Positions 10,319 through 19,399 of a DNA stretch of 64,000 nt are shown one piece after another; the stretch's first letter is position 1; the number at the start of each line of letters is the position of its first letter. The translations under genes were made by a program, and so were the position numbers. Under the pieces are notes generated by a model. The model made no database searches and had not been told where the DNA came from. It worked only from the letters and a program-made list of their open reading frames with translations. The stretch is taken from contig NZ_BMUZ01000016.1 of NCBI RefSeq assembly GCF_014650455.1, positions 124,001 to 188,000 of the forward strand. The letters run 5' to 3'. This DNA is from Streptomyces xanthochromogenes. GTDB lineage: Bacteria; Actinomycetota; Actinomycetes; Streptomycetales; Streptomycetaceae.

Positions 10319-10360
10319 TGTTGCCGGGGACGCCGAAGACTTGAAGCGGCCCCGGCAACA
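10319..10360 (+). terminator. Hairpin terminator after glutathione peroxidase
   Basis: A perfect 11-base stem, TGTTGCCGGGG / CCCCGGCAACA, with a 20-base loop begins 18 bases after the restored stop of the peroxidase gene. There is no T-run, as is common in Streptomyces. Confidence 0.7.
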
Positions 10361-10521
10361 TCGTTCTCACCTCGGGCCCCGACCAGCCCGGAGGACGAGC
10401 ATGACGCCCGGATTGCGGATGCCTACCCCTCAGGTCGCACGGGGCGGCGTCACCTCACCTGGATTGCCAGGTTCAAGTGGAGAGGGCTTGGCTCGTCGAG
10501 ATTCCAGTCGGGATAGCGCAC

Positions 10522-10870
10522 CTACTGAGAAAGGCGCGGGCCGCTGGGCACGGTCACGGTCGGCCAGTGTGGAGGCTCGTTGATGTGGAGGGCGGTCAAC
10601 TCGGCGGCGAACTCGACAGGAAGACTGCGGGCTCGAAGATGAGCCACAGCTTTGGGCAGCAGATGGCTGCGTTCGACGGACCATGTGCCGGTGCCACCAC
10701 AAAGCTTCCTCGGCCTGGTCCTCCGGAACTTGGTCCAGCAGCCCCGTGGGCAGCACCTTCCGGTTGCCGGAACCGAGCACCTCGAAGCCGGGCGACATCC
10801 TCCAGAGGCTCATGCCTGCGTACGCGGCCCTCATCGACGTACTCGACCTCGAAAACGTCGCGTCGGAGAG
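10522..10870 (-). pseudogene. Decayed gene fragment, possibly Mu-like transposase
   Basis: Two protein-like pieces lie in different minus-strand frames. The first, at about 10690-10820, reads SLWRMSPGFEVLGSG then LLDQVPEDQAEEALWWHRHM. The second, at about 10522-10690, reads SLPVEFAAELTALHINEPPH and ends at the stop near 10522. They look like parts of coding DNA broken by shifts. The ALWWHRH stretch recalls the N-terminal part of Mu-type/TnsB-like transposases of actinobacteria, but I am not sure. Confidence 0.3.
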
Positions 10871-11159
10871 CGCTTCGACAGTCACCCGCCCCTCTCACCA
10901 CAGCGAACACACAAGCCCTGATCACGAGAGAGCCACACGGCCCGCCAGCAGGCAACGGATCAGCGTCCAAACCGCCCCTGAGAGCGAAAACGAAGCGGGA
11001 CAGACAACAGCGAGCGACAAGACACGCCGGGCCACCGAACCCCGGTGTACGCGGCGAGCGACAGCCTGCCCCAGGACGAAGAGTGAACTGAACAACTTCA
11101 CCTGGGACAGCGACAGGGTGACGTGGGACGGGACAGGGACAGCAGCCCTTACGTTTTGT

Positions 11160-11175
11160 TCGAACAGAGTTTCGA
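11160..11175 (+). promoter_or_regulatory. LexA (SOS) box upstream of the dnaE2-like gene
   Basis: The 16-base site TCGAACAGAGTTTCGA matches the actinobacterial SOS consensus TCGAACNNNNGTTCGA at 11 of 12 defined positions. It lies 73 bases before the polymerase start codon, where it would overlap the promoter. With a lexA gene 6 kb downstream, this supports DNA-damage induction of the cassette. Confidence 0.85.
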
Positions 11176-11248
11176 TAGCTTGAGCTATGGTGGATATCTG
11201 GCCACTGGGACAGAAGGGGTAAAGGGGGCGCGAGAGCTGGAGGAGCGG

Positions 11249-14200
11249 ATGGGCGGGTTCGTGCATCTGCATGCTGCGTCGGGCTATTCGGCCAGGTACG
11301 GCGCCTCTCATCCGCAAGCCCTGGCGGCCCGCGCCGCCGAACGCGGCATGACCGCGCTGGCGCTCACCGACCGGGACACCGTGGCTGGAATGGTGCGGTT
11401 CGTGAAGGCTTGCGCCACGCATGGTGTCCGGCCGGTCCTGGGCGTCGACGTCGCGGTCGCGCCGCACCGGAGCGCCCGGCCCGAGACCCCCGCGGCCCCT
11501 CGGCGGACCCCGGTCCGCGGGGGTGCGCACGTAGAGGAGCCCGATTTGCGGGTCACGCTGCTGGCGCGGGACAAGGCGGGGTGGGCGGGTCTGTGCCGCC
11601 TGGTGTCCGCCGCACACGCCGACGCTGACGGCGGTCCGCCGGTGGTGACGTGGCCGATGCTTCATGCTCACGCCGGTGCGGGGCTGACGGTGCTGCTCGG
11701 TCCGGTCTCCGAGCCGGTCCGCGCGCTGTCGGCCGGCCGCCCGGACCTCGCAGCCCGCCTGCTGACGCCATGGCGGGAGCTCTTCGGTCCCGCGCTGCGA
11801 CTGGAGGCGCTCTGGTACGGGCTGAGCGGCACGGGTCCCGGGTCGCTGCGGCTCGCCGGACGCACGGTGCAGCTCGGCGACGAACTCGGCATCGAGACGG
11901 TGCTGACCAATGCCGTGCGCTACGCGGACCCGGCCCGGTCGCGGGTCGCCGACGTCCTGGACGCGGCCCGGCTGCTGCGCCCCATCCCCTTCCGCCGGCC
12001 CGATGGCCTGGATCCGGGCGAGCGCTGGCTCAAGGGCCCGGACGCGATGGCGACGGCCGCCGACCGCATCGCCCAGGCCGCCGGCGCCGGCCCGGAGCGG
12101 GCCCGCGCCCTGCTGGCCTCCACCATCACCACGGCCGAAGAGTGCCGCGTCGACCCCGTGGCGGACCTTGGGTTGGGGCGGGCGCATTTCCCGGAAGCGG
12201 AGGCGGTCGGGGCGCGCGGCGACGGGGACGTCGACCGGCTGCTGCGGGAGCATGCGCTCGCCGGCATGGCCCGGCGCCGCCTGGACAAGGACAGCGACGC
12301 GATGAACCGGCTCGAGGAAGAGCTGGCGATCATCGCCAAGCTCGGATTCGGCACTTACTTCCTCACCGTGGCGCAGGTCGTGGCGGATGTGCGGGAGATG
12401 GGGATCCGGGTCGCGGCCCGCGGGTCGGGCGCGGGCAGCATGGTCAACCACGCGCTGGACATCGCGACCGCCAATCCACTTGATCATTCGTTGTTGTTCG
12501 AGCGGTTCATCAGTGTCCGTCGTTCCAGCCTGCCGGACATCGACATCGACGTGGAGTCCGCGCGCCGGCTGGAGGTCTACGACCGGATCTTCGAGCGGTT
12601 CGGGCCGGAGCGGGTCGCGGTGACCGGGATGCCGGAGACCTACCGGGCCCGCTTCGCGCTGCGCGACACCGGCCTGGCCCTGGGCATCGCGCCGCACGAG
12701 GTCGACCGGATCGCGAAGTCGTTCCCTCACCTGCGGGCCTGCGACATCACCGGCGCGCTCGCCGAGCTGCCCGAGCTGCGGGGTCTTGCGGCCGAAGCCG
12801 GCCGGTACGGGCCGCTGTTCGAGCTGGCCGAGCAGCTGGACGCGCTCCCCCGCGGCTACGCCATGCACCCGTGCGGGGTGATCCTCTCCGACCGCAGCCT
12901 GCTCGGCCGTCTGCCGGTGCAGCCAACCCCGGGCGGCAGCTACCCCATGGTCCAGGGTGACAAGGAGGATGTGGAGGATCTGGGCCTGCTCAAGCTCGAC
13001 GTGCTCGGGGTGCGGATGCAGTCCGCGATGGCCCACGCCGTCTCAGAGATCCACCGCACCAGCGGCCAGAGCATCGACCTCGACGATTCCGGCCAGGTGC
13101 CGCTCGACGACTTCTGGGCGTTCAAGATGATCCAGAACTCCGACACCGTCGGCATGTTCCAGCTTGAGTCACCCGGCCAGCAGGACCTCCTGGGACGTCT
13201 CCAGCCTCGCGGCCCCCAGGACGTGATCGCCGACATCTCCCTGTTCAGACCAGGGCCGGTGGCTGGCGGCATGCCGGCGATCTACATCGCGGCGCGGCAC
13301 GGAGCGGCTCCCGTCTACCCGCACCCCGATCTCGAGCCGGTGCTCGCCGACACCTACGGGGTGACGATCTGGCACGAGCAGATCATCGACATGGTCGCGA
13401 TCCTCACCGGCTGCGACCGGGCCCTGGCCGAAGTCTTCCGCCGCGCCCTCGCCGACCCGGCCCGGCTGCCGAAGCTGAAGGCGTGGTTCGAGCGGGAAGC
13501 AGGCGCCCGCGGCTACTCCCCCACGGTGCTGGCCGACGTCTGGTCAGTGGTCGAGTCGTTCGGGGCCTACGGGTTCTGCCGGGCGCACGCGGTGGCGTTC
13601 GCCGTGCCCGCACTGCAGTCCGCGTGGCTCAAGGCGCACCATCCGGCGGCCCTGTATGCGGGTCTGCTGGAACACGACCCTGGGATGTGGCCGGCCCGCG
13701 TCATCCTCGCCGACGCCCGCCGTCACGACGTGCCGATCCTGCCCGTCGACATCAACCACTCCCACACCAGCTACCGCATCGAACCCGCCGACACCGACGG
13801 CAGGTTCGGTGTGCGCCTGGCGCTGTCGGCGGTCAAGGGCATCCGCGACGACGAAGCCGCCCGCATCAAGGACGGCCAGCCCTACGGGTCGGTGGCCGAC
13901 CTGTGGCAGCGAGCCCGCCCCACACTGCCCACCGCCCAGCGCCTGGCCCAGATCGGCGCCCTCTCCCCCGTCGCCGGCGACGCCTCCCGGCGCGACCTGC
14001 TGCTCCAGCTCACCGAACTGCACCGCCAGACCCGCACCCGCCCCAGCAGCGGACAACTGCCCCTGGACACCCGCCCGCTGACCCAGGGCGCGAGCGGCCT
14101 GCCCGAGATGACCGGCCGCGAACAGCTCGGGGCCGAGCTGGAGATCATGTCGATGGATGTGTCGCGGCACCTGATGGACTACCACCACCGGCTGCTGTCC

Positions 14201-14749
14201 GAACTTGGTGCCATCCCCTCCCGGCGCCTGGCCCAGCTGCACGCAGGCCAACGGGTCCTGGTGGCCGGCGTGCGGGCCTCGACACAGACACCGCCGATCG
14301 CCTCGGGCAAGCGCGTCATCTTCGTCACCCTGGAAGACGGCACCGGCCTGGTCGACATCGCCTTCTTCGAAGACAGCCACGCCGACTGCGCCCACACGAT
14401 CTTCCACTCCGGACTCCTCCTCATCCAAGGCACCGTGGAGCGGCGCGGTCCACGGCGCACCGTCGTCGGCCACCGGGTCTGGGACCTTGACGAGCTCGCC
14501 GCAGAGCGCCGCGACAACGGCCTCGACGCCGCCCTGGCCCTCATCGGCGCCACCACACCCCAACCCACCCCCGCCCAGCCCCAGCCCAACAGCCAGAACC
14601 GGGAGCACGCTGAGGCTGGCGGCCAGCGGACCCTGGTCAACGGAACAGCGGGAGCGAAGCTGCATCCCTACGCCGATCTTCAGCCCGCAGGGACACGGTC
14701 GGCCGACCTGAAAGCCCTTGGCCACACCAGCCAGGGCAGCGCGGGGTGA
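11249..14749 (+). CDS. dnaE2: Error-prone DNA polymerase III alpha subunit (DnaE2 / ImuC type)
   Basis: The start ATG at 11249 has a strong GGAGGAG just upstream. The 1166-residue protein has an N-terminal PHP domain (HLHAASGYSARYG, then LALTDRDTVAG), the palm with PDIDIDV near residue 428 and a third acidic site in LLKLDVLGVR near residue 583. It continues with the finger and HhH regions and ends in an OB fold (VLVAGVRASTQTPP, FVTLEDGTGLVDIAFFE). DnaE2-type enzymes perform translesion synthesis and damage-induced mutagenesis together with ImuB. It overlaps the next gene as GTGA (14746-14749), so the two are translationally coupled. A LexA box lies upstream. The chromosome normally carries its own dnaE1, so this copy is accessory. 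Confidence 0.95.
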   Translation: MGGFVHLHAASGYSARYGASHPQALAARAAERGMTALALTDRDTVAGMVRFVKACATHGVRPVLGVDVAVAPHRSARPETPAAPRRTPVRGGAHVEEPDLRVTLLARDKAGWAGLCRLVSAAHADADGGPPVVTWPMLHAHAGAGLTVLLGPVSEPVRALSAGRPDLAARLLTPWRELFGPALRLEALWYGLSGTGPGSLRLAGRTVQLGDELGIETVLTNAVRYADPARSRVADVLDAARLLRPIPFRRPDGLDPGERWLKGPDAMATAADRIAQAAGAGPERARALLASTITTAEECRVDPVADLGLGRAHFPEAEAVGARGDGDVDRLLREHALAGMARRRLDKDSDAMNRLEEELAIIAKLGFGTYFLTVAQVVADVREMGIRVAARGSGAGSMVNHALDIATANPLDHSLLFERFISVRRSSLPDIDIDVESARRLEVYDRIFERFGPERVAVTGMPETYRARFALRDTGLALGIAPHEVDRIAKSFPHLRACDITGALAELPELRGLAAEAGRYGPLFELAEQLDALPRGYAMHPCGVILSDRSLLGRLPVQPTPGGSYPMVQGDKEDVEDLGLLKLDVLGVRMQSAMAHAVSEIHRTSGQSIDLDDSGQVPLDDFWAFKMIQNSDTVGMFQLESPGQQDLLGRLQPRGPQDVIADISLFRPGPVAGGMPAIYIAARHGAAPVYPHPDLEPVLADTYGVTIWHEQIIDMVAILTGCDRALAEVFRRALADPARLPKLKAWFEREAGARGYSPTVLADVWSVVESFGAYGFCRAHAVAFAVPALQSAWLKAHHPAALYAGLLEHDPGMWPARVILADARRHDVPILPVDINHSHTSYRIEPADTDGRFGVRLALSAVKGIRDDEAARIKDGQPYGSVADLWQRARPTLPTAQRLAQIGALSPVAGDASRRDLLLQLTELHRQTRTRPSSGQLPLDTRPLTQGASGLPEMTGREQLGAELEIMSMDVSRHLMDYHHRLLSELGAIPSRRLAQLHAGQRVLVAGVRASTQTPPIASGKRVIFVTLEDGTGLVDIAFFEDSHADCAHTIFHSGLLLIQGTVERRGPRRTVVGHRVWDLDELAAERRDNGLDAALALIGATTPQPTPAQPQPNSQNREHAEAGGQRTLVNGTAGAKLHPYADLQPAGTRSADLKALGHTSQGSAG

Positions 14750-15813
14750 CCGGCGCCATGAACGATCACAGCAGGGGCGGCCGGTGCATCATGCGGGTCT
14801 TCTTCCAGCCCGGATCCGAGTGCCAAGACGATCAGGACGCGTTGTTCGGCCAGTTGGTGACGCTGGTGGAGGACTTCACTCCGCGCTTCCAGCCGCGTCC
14901 TCAGGACCTGGCGGTCGACGTCGACCTCACCGGCGCGCTCCGCTACCTCGATCGCACCCCCTACGAGGCAGGACAGGTCCTGGCGCTGCGGGCGCTTGCG
15001 CTCCATGGAGTGGCGACGACGATCGGTGCCGGCCCGTCGGTGATGGTCGCGGCGATGGCGGCCGCGCTCACGCCGCCCGGCCGCATCACCGTCATAGACC
15101 CCGATCCAGTAGCGGTCGAAGCGTTCCTCCGCCCCCAGCCCACCGCTCTGCTGCCAGGGGTCGGGCCGGCGACCGCCCGCACGCTGAAAAGCTTCGGGAT
15201 CCGGACTGTCGGGGAGCTGGCCGATACTCCGCCCACCACTCTGGCCCGCATCCTCGGCGTCACCCCCGCCCGCGAACTCCACACGCTCGCCCATGGTGTC
15301 GATGAGCGGCCCGTCCAGCGCGAAGCCCTCGTCCGCTCCACCACCTGCAGCCACCGCTTCACCAGCGACGAACTCGACCCCGCCCAGCACCACCGCGCAC
15401 TGCTCGCCCTGGCCGACGAACTCGGCCAGCGCCTGCGCGCCTCGCACGAGGTGTGCCGGGGCCTGGCGATCGTGGTCCGCTACGCCGACCAGACCTCCAC
15501 AACGCGCACCAGACGCCTGCCCGAAGCAACCGCCCACACCGCCGCGCTCACCCGCACCAGCCTCGACCTCTACCGGTCCCTGGGGCTGCAACGCGCCCGC
15601 GTCCAGAACATCGCGCTGCGCGCCGAAGGCCTCGCCCCCGCCCACGAGGCCTTCCACCAGCTGCTCCTGGACCCCGCCGACGACAAGCAACGCCGCATCG
15701 AAGCCGTCGCCGACGCGGCCCGCCAAAAGTTCGGCCCCAACGCCATCCGCCCCGCCACCCTCGCCGACCCGCCCGCCACCGCGCGCGGCGCCGGCCGTCA
15801 CCGCACCATCTGA
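14746..15813 (+). CDS. imuB: ImuB-like Y-family polymerase homologue
   Basis: A protein of up to 355 residues starting at GTG 14746, which overlaps the dnaE2 stop; an internal ATG at 14758 or 14791 is also possible. It has the Y-family layout, with a helix-hairpin-helix at LLPGVGPATARTLKSFGIRT and a little-finger region. The catalytic acidic motif is altered: where DinB has the S-x-D-E signature, this protein has PQDLAVDVD, and the N-terminal DMDxF motif is not recognisable. Such non-catalytic Y-family proteins (ImuB) act as adaptors that bring DnaE2 to the sliding clamp. The coupling to dnaE2 fits that job. Confidence 0.85.
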   Translation: MTGAMNDHSRGGRCIMRVFFQPGSECQDDQDALFGQLVTLVEDFTPRFQPRPQDLAVDVDLTGALRYLDRTPYEAGQVLALRALALHGVATTIGAGPSVMVAAMAAALTPPGRITVIDPDPVAVEAFLRPQPTALLPGVGPATARTLKSFGIRTVGELADTPPTTLARILGVTPARELHTLAHGVDERPVQREALVRSTTCSHRFTSDELDPAQHHRALLALADELGQRLRASHEVCRGLAIVVRYADQTSTTRTRRLPEATAHTAALTRTSLDLYRSLGLQRARVQNIALRAEGLAPAHEAFHQLLLDPADDKQRRIEAVADAARQKFGPNAIRPATLADPPATARGAGRHRTI

Positions 15814-15833
15814 ACCATCTGAGGAGACATCCT

Positions 15834-16322
15834 TTGCTGGATCGTTTCACCCAGTTCTGCGTCCAGGCCCTGCCCTCGAGCGGCCCGGACATCACCGCCG
15901 TCCAACCCTGGCAGGGCGACGACGCCCCGACGTACGGCATCACGGTTACCTTCTCGTCCGGCAGCCGTCTCTGGCTTCAGATCACCGGAGGCCTGGCGCC
16001 CGGAACACAAGCCGGCGAGGCCACCACACCCCCGAGCGGAGCAGTTCTCGAACCCGTGCCGCTACCCGCACTGTTCGACGAGACGGGCACGGTCAGCCCG
16101 CTGCGGGCCGAGGCGTACCTCACCGCCGCCCTCACCCACACCGACAGCACCGAGATCGCCCAGGCCTACGGCTACAGCAGCCGACCCGGCCAGCCCGCCC
16201 AGCATCCAGGTCTCGGCGTCATCCTCCACAACGGAGCACGCCTGTACCTGCCGTTCGTCCACACCGCCAAGGCCGAACAGGACCGTGGACGCAGCCCCTT
16301 CCGCCTCCAAAGCAGCTTCTGA
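15834..16322 (+). CDS. Unknown third gene of the SOS cassette, 162 aa
   Basis: The start is taken as the TTG at 15834, because GGAG lies seven bases upstream and the open frame before it is basic, non-protein-like sequence. It begins 20 bases after the imuB stop, so it is most likely in the same LexA-controlled transcript. The protein has no Cys cluster, signal peptide or membrane helix. Segments such as YGITVTFSSGSRLWLQITGG and LGVILHNGARLYLPF suggest a beta-rich fold. The third partner in most mutasomes is ImuA, a RecA-like protein; this one is too short and has no Walker motif, so it is not a normal ImuA. Confidence 0.7.
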   Translation: MLDRFTQFCVQALPSSGPDITAVQPWQGDDAPTYGITVTFSSGSRLWLQITGGLAPGTQAGEATTPPSGAVLEPVPLPALFDETGTVSPLRAEAYLTAALTHTDSTEIAQAYGYSSRPGQPAQHPGLGVILHNGARLYLPFVHTAKAEQDRGRSPFRLQSSF

Positions 16323-16365
16323 CCTGGCACGCTCAAGTTTCGCCTCGCCATCCAGGACGGAAGCG

Positions 16366-16763
16366 GCATCCGGACTTGCGGTCACGCTGACCGGCGGTAA
16401 CCGCAACGACGTCACCCAGCTCATCCCGCTACTTGAAGCGGTCCCTCCAGTGCGGGGCAAGCACGGCCGACCCCGGCACCGCCCGGACGTTGTCCTCGCC
16501 GATCGCGGCTGTGACCACGACAAATACCGTCGCTTGGTCTGGAGGCTGGGAGTGAAGCCGTCGATCGCCCGCCGGGGCACCGGGCACGGCTCGCGGCTGA
16601 GCGCTCAACGCTGTGTTGGCGAGCGCGCGTTCGCCCATCTCCACTGGTTCCGCCGACTGCGGATCCGCTGGGAGATCCGCGATGACACTCACGAACCTTC
16701 CTGGCCCTCGCCTGCGCACTCATGTGCTGGCGACGCCTGAAGTCACTGCCAGAAGTTCCTTGA
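16366..16763 (+). pseudogene. IS5-family transposase, C-terminal remnant
   Basis: The fragment starts abruptly in a DDE transposase at VTLTGGNRNDVTQLIPLLEA. It continues through VVLADRGCDHDKYR (second catalytic Asp) and CVGERAFAHLHWFRRLRIRW (catalytic Glu). It then shifts frame near 16695, and the usual ending FLALACALMCWRRLKSL continues in another frame to the stop at 16761. The N-terminal half with the first Asp is missing, so it cannot move. Its right end overlaps the start of the convergent DUF5959 gene end by 21 bases. It may have cut off an older 3' end of the SOS operon. Confidence 0.85.
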
Positions 16764-17210
16764 CCGCGGCGTCGTCACTACCTCGTTCGGCCACGCCTGC
16801 CGGACCCGGCCAAGCTGCTCGCGTAGCTTGTCATCCCAGCCGTTCCCCGGATCCAGGACCACCCGAACCGAGACCCCGGACGTGCCGCTGTCGTCCACAG
16901 TGACGATGGGACGGGGCATCGAGAAGTGCCTGTCGATCTCAATCCGAATCTCGGTTCCGCCCACGGCCGTCCAGCGGGCACCCTGCCCGTCGCAGAGTTC
17001 GGACACGGCCATTGACCAGTCATCCATGGCTTCGGGCGACAGACACAGCCCGAGGCGTCCGTTGGCGAAGGCGCTCGTGATGATGAGCTCGGCGTCGAGG
17101 TAGTCGTTGTACGGCGTGCCCCCGGGCCTGTTCCGACCCAGTACACGCAGTCGGACACTGCTGTCCGGGTCGCTCAGATGGATCAGCTCCACCCCGTCGT
17201 CCTCACTCAC
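16743..17210 (-). CDS. DUF5959-type protein
   Basis: The start is uncertain: GTG 17210 follows a G-rich stretch, while ATG 17246 has no ribosome site. The protein opens with VELIHLSDPDSSVRLRVLGR, has a central DDWSMAVSELCDGQGARW and ends with VVLDPGNGWDDKLREQLGRV. This pattern matches the DUF5959 family, which is found almost only in Streptomyces. Function is unknown. It is cytoplasmic by sequence. It lies between the IS remnant and lexA, on the lexA strand, and 94 bases downstream of the lexA stop. Confidence 0.65.
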   Translation of the reverse strand: MSEDDGVELIHLSDPDSSVRLRVLGRNRPGGTPYNDYLDAELIITSAFANGRLGLCLSPEAMDDWSMAVSELCDGQGARWTAVGGTEIRIEIDRHFSMPRPIVTVDDSGTSGVSVRVVLDPGNGWDDKLREQLGRVRQAWPNEVVTTPRSRNFWQ

Positions 17211-17303
17211 ACGCCCCCCGGAACCCGCAACATTCCCGATCATCATGCACGAGCCACGGACGCGCGCAGACGCGACCAGCTCTCCTGCGGCAGCATCAGG
17301 TCA

Positions 17304-17993
17304 TCAGAGGGCACGGAGGACGGTGACTACCTTGCCGAGGATGTCCGCCTCATCGGCCGACAGGGGTTCAAACTCGGCGTTGTGAGGGACAAGCCAGGCG
17401 TGGCCGGCAGCATCGCGTTGGAATCGCTTGACTGTGGCTTCACCGTCGAGAAGGGCAGCGACGATGTCTCCTGGCAGAGCGGTTTGTTGACGGCGGACGA
17501 CGACAGTGTCGCCGTCACAGATGGCCGCCTCCACCATGCTCTGGCCGATCACCTTCAACGCGAACAGCTCACCCTCGCCCACCAAATGACGCGGCAGGAC
17601 GTACACGTCTTCGACTGATTCCTCGGCGAGGATCGGGGTGCCGGCGGCGATCCGGCCGACGAGAGGGACGTGGACCACGTCTGCTGTGGTGGTGGGAGAT
17701 TCCGGGGGAAGGTGCTCGCTCCAGCGGTGCCGGACGCGGTAGGCGCGCGGGCGGTGCGGATCGCGGTAGAGGACGCCCTTGTTTTCCAGGGCCATCATCT
17801 GGTGCGCGACCGACGAGGTGCTTTTGAGTTTGACCGCCCGACCGATCTCGCGCATCGACGGCGGGTATCCCTGCCGGGCGACCTCCGCCTCGATGAAGTC
17901 GACGATCGCGGCCTGGCGGGTGGTGAGTCCGTTGGGTCCGGTACGAACGCCGGGCGGGCGACCGGGTCGGGTCACAGCATCAACGGCATACAT
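17304..17993 (-). CDS. lexA: LexA repressor (second, accessory copy likely)
   Basis: The start ATG at 17993 follows AAGGGGG. The 229-residue protein has the N-terminal winged HTH (YPPSMREIGRAVKLKSTSSV), the self-cleavage site Ala117-Gly118 in RIAAGTP, the nucleophile Ser152 in KVIGQSMVE and the catalytic Lys189 in GEATVKRF. It represses SOS genes until RecA filaments trigger self-cleavage. A LexA-type site lies 55-70 bases upstream, so autoregulation is likely. Nearness to the dnaE2-imuB cassette suggests that this copy travels with it. Confidence 0.95.
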   Translation of the reverse strand: MYAVDAVTRPGRPPGVRTGPNGLTTRQAAIVDFIEAEVARQGYPPSMREIGRAVKLKSTSSVAHQMMALENKGVLYRDPHRPRAYRVRHRWSEHLPPESPTTTADVVHVPLVGRIAAGTPILAEESVEDVYVLPRHLVGEGELFALKVIGQSMVEAAICDGDTVVVRRQQTALPGDIVAALLDGEATVKRFQRDAAGHAWLVPHNAEFEPLSADEADILGKVVTVLRAL

Positions 17994-18047
17994 ACGGTGT
18001 CCCCCTTGCGGTGCGTCTGGGGACAGTAGCTCACCAACCGCAACAAA

Positions 18048-18063
18048 GGGAACACTGTTTCGA
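18048..18063 (-). promoter_or_regulatory. LexA box upstream of lexA
   Basis: Read on the minus strand the site is TCGAAACAGTGTTCCC, matching 9 of the 12 defined positions of TCGAACNNNNGTTCGA. It lies about 55 bases before the lexA start codon, at the expected promoter position. Confidence 0.65.
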
Positions 18064-18323
18064 TGCCCCGTCCCCAGGCAGAGCTCGGTGAGCCGGTGAT
18101 GCGGCAAGCTCGCCTGGCTTCGTGTGCTGTTCGGCGGCTGCCGGGGCGTGCAGGCGGCCGGTCGCCAACGTGCGGGAGACGACCGGCCGCTCAAGCGCCC
18201 TCGGGAGCACTCCGCTTCACGGTAAGGCCGCTCCCGCTCCCCCGCGCGGCGACGTACGCGCGGCCCAGCGCCAGGCGTTCGCCCCGGGTCACCGCGGAAG
18301 GCAGCGCTCAGCACTCGGGGTGG

Positions 18324-19019
18324 TCATCGTGCGAGGGTGACGTGCAGGGGGGTGTTGGGGCAGTCGGCGGACTTGGCGTCCAGCGCGCCTTGTTCGGTGG
18401 GGTCGATGGACAGCTGCCAGCGGACCTTCATGGCGATCCAGTCGGTGACGTATTCGCAGGTGTCGCCGGCGAACGGGGGCATCCACGTGGCGGGGTCCTG
18501 GTCGGCCTTGGACCGGTTGGACTTCGCGGAGACGGCGACCAGGGCTCGGCGGTCGCCGAGGTCGTTGGCGTAGGCCTCGCGCTCGGTGGCAGTCCACTGG
18601 CCGGCGCCGGAGTCCCAGGCTTCGGCGAGGGGGACGCGGTGGTCGATGTCGAGGGCCTTGGGGTCGTCGAGGTACTGGTCGTCGTAGGCGGAATACCAGC
18701 GGCCACCGGACAGTGCGCACCTGGCGCCTTGCTGGGGAGCGAGGAGGGCGTCGCGCTTGAGGACTTCGGCGCGGGTGTTGCAGCCGTCCTTGTCCGCGTC
18801 GACCCAGTGCTTGAACGCGGTGCGCTGGTAGCCGGTCCGGTCCTTCGCCTGGATCGGCAGTGCGGCCAGGGCATCACGGGTCGGCATCGTGATGACGTCA
18901 CCGGCCCTGCCGAACGGGCCGCTCTGCGGGGCGGCCGCGGCCGCGGGTGCCAGGAGCGTCGTGAGCGCGCTGAGCGCGGCGGCCGTGGTCAGGCTGAACG
19001 TCGTGAGGCGTACGCGCAC
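18324..19019 (-). CDS. Secreted HNH-family nuclease
   Basis: The 231-residue protein starts at GTG 19019 with a Sec signal peptide (MRVRLTTFSLTTAAALSALT, then LLAPAAAAAP). The mature part has a DIDH motif with His127, followed by VPLAEAWDSG, ANDLGDR and VAVSAKSNRSKADQDP. This is the pattern of the extracellular HNH/DUF1524-like nucleases of actinobacteria. Four Cys residues (about 80, 101, 205 and 221) could form disulphides outside the cell. It is probably a DNA-degrading enzyme. It is one of three related secreted or lipid-anchored nucleases in the window. Confidence 0.85.
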   Translation of the reverse strand: MRVRLTTFSLTTAAALSALTTLLAPAAAAAPQSGPFGRAGDVITMPTRDALAALPIQAKDRTGYQRTAFKHWVDADKDGCNTRAEVLKRDALLAPQQGARCALSGGRWYSAYDDQYLDDPKALDIDHRVPLAEAWDSGAGQWTATEREAYANDLGDRRALVAVSAKSNRSKADQDPATWMPPFAGDTCEYVTDWIAMKVRWQLSIDPTEQGALDAKSADCPNTPLHVTLAR

Positions 19020-19399
19020 GGGATCCCCCGGGAAGATCGACAGTCTCGGGTGATCTTCCTATCGGGGCGGTGACATTCAAGTCGAGCTGTTCCCCGTCGA
19101 GTTCATCCCTGAGGATGAGAAGAGCGGTCATCGCACAAGCCGCGTCCATCTGGCGGCCGGCGTGCAGCCCGCGCCTGAGCCTGGTCTGCGGACGAGGAGG
19201 TCACTGAAGTCCCCTTCTGCCTCTGGCCCGGGCACCTCGAGATCACGGGGCCGGTACGGCCGCACCGGTGATCAGCGCGCGGTGTGATGATGGCAGTTTC
19301 CACGCCCATGGATGAACGGCGCGCTTTCTGGTTCGACTTGACCGCCGCAGTCTCGCTACGAAGGTGCCTCCATTGTTTGTGATCTTTGGAGGGATGCGG

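Noticed and set aside
8566..13036. Long antisense open frames, for example opposite the DHA2 exporter and dnaE2
   Set aside because: They are expected at this GC content, have Gly/Arg/Pro-rich composition and lie opposite well-supported genes.
15834..16322. ImuA/RecA-like identity for the third gene of the SOS cassette
   Set aside because: No Walker A motif and too short.
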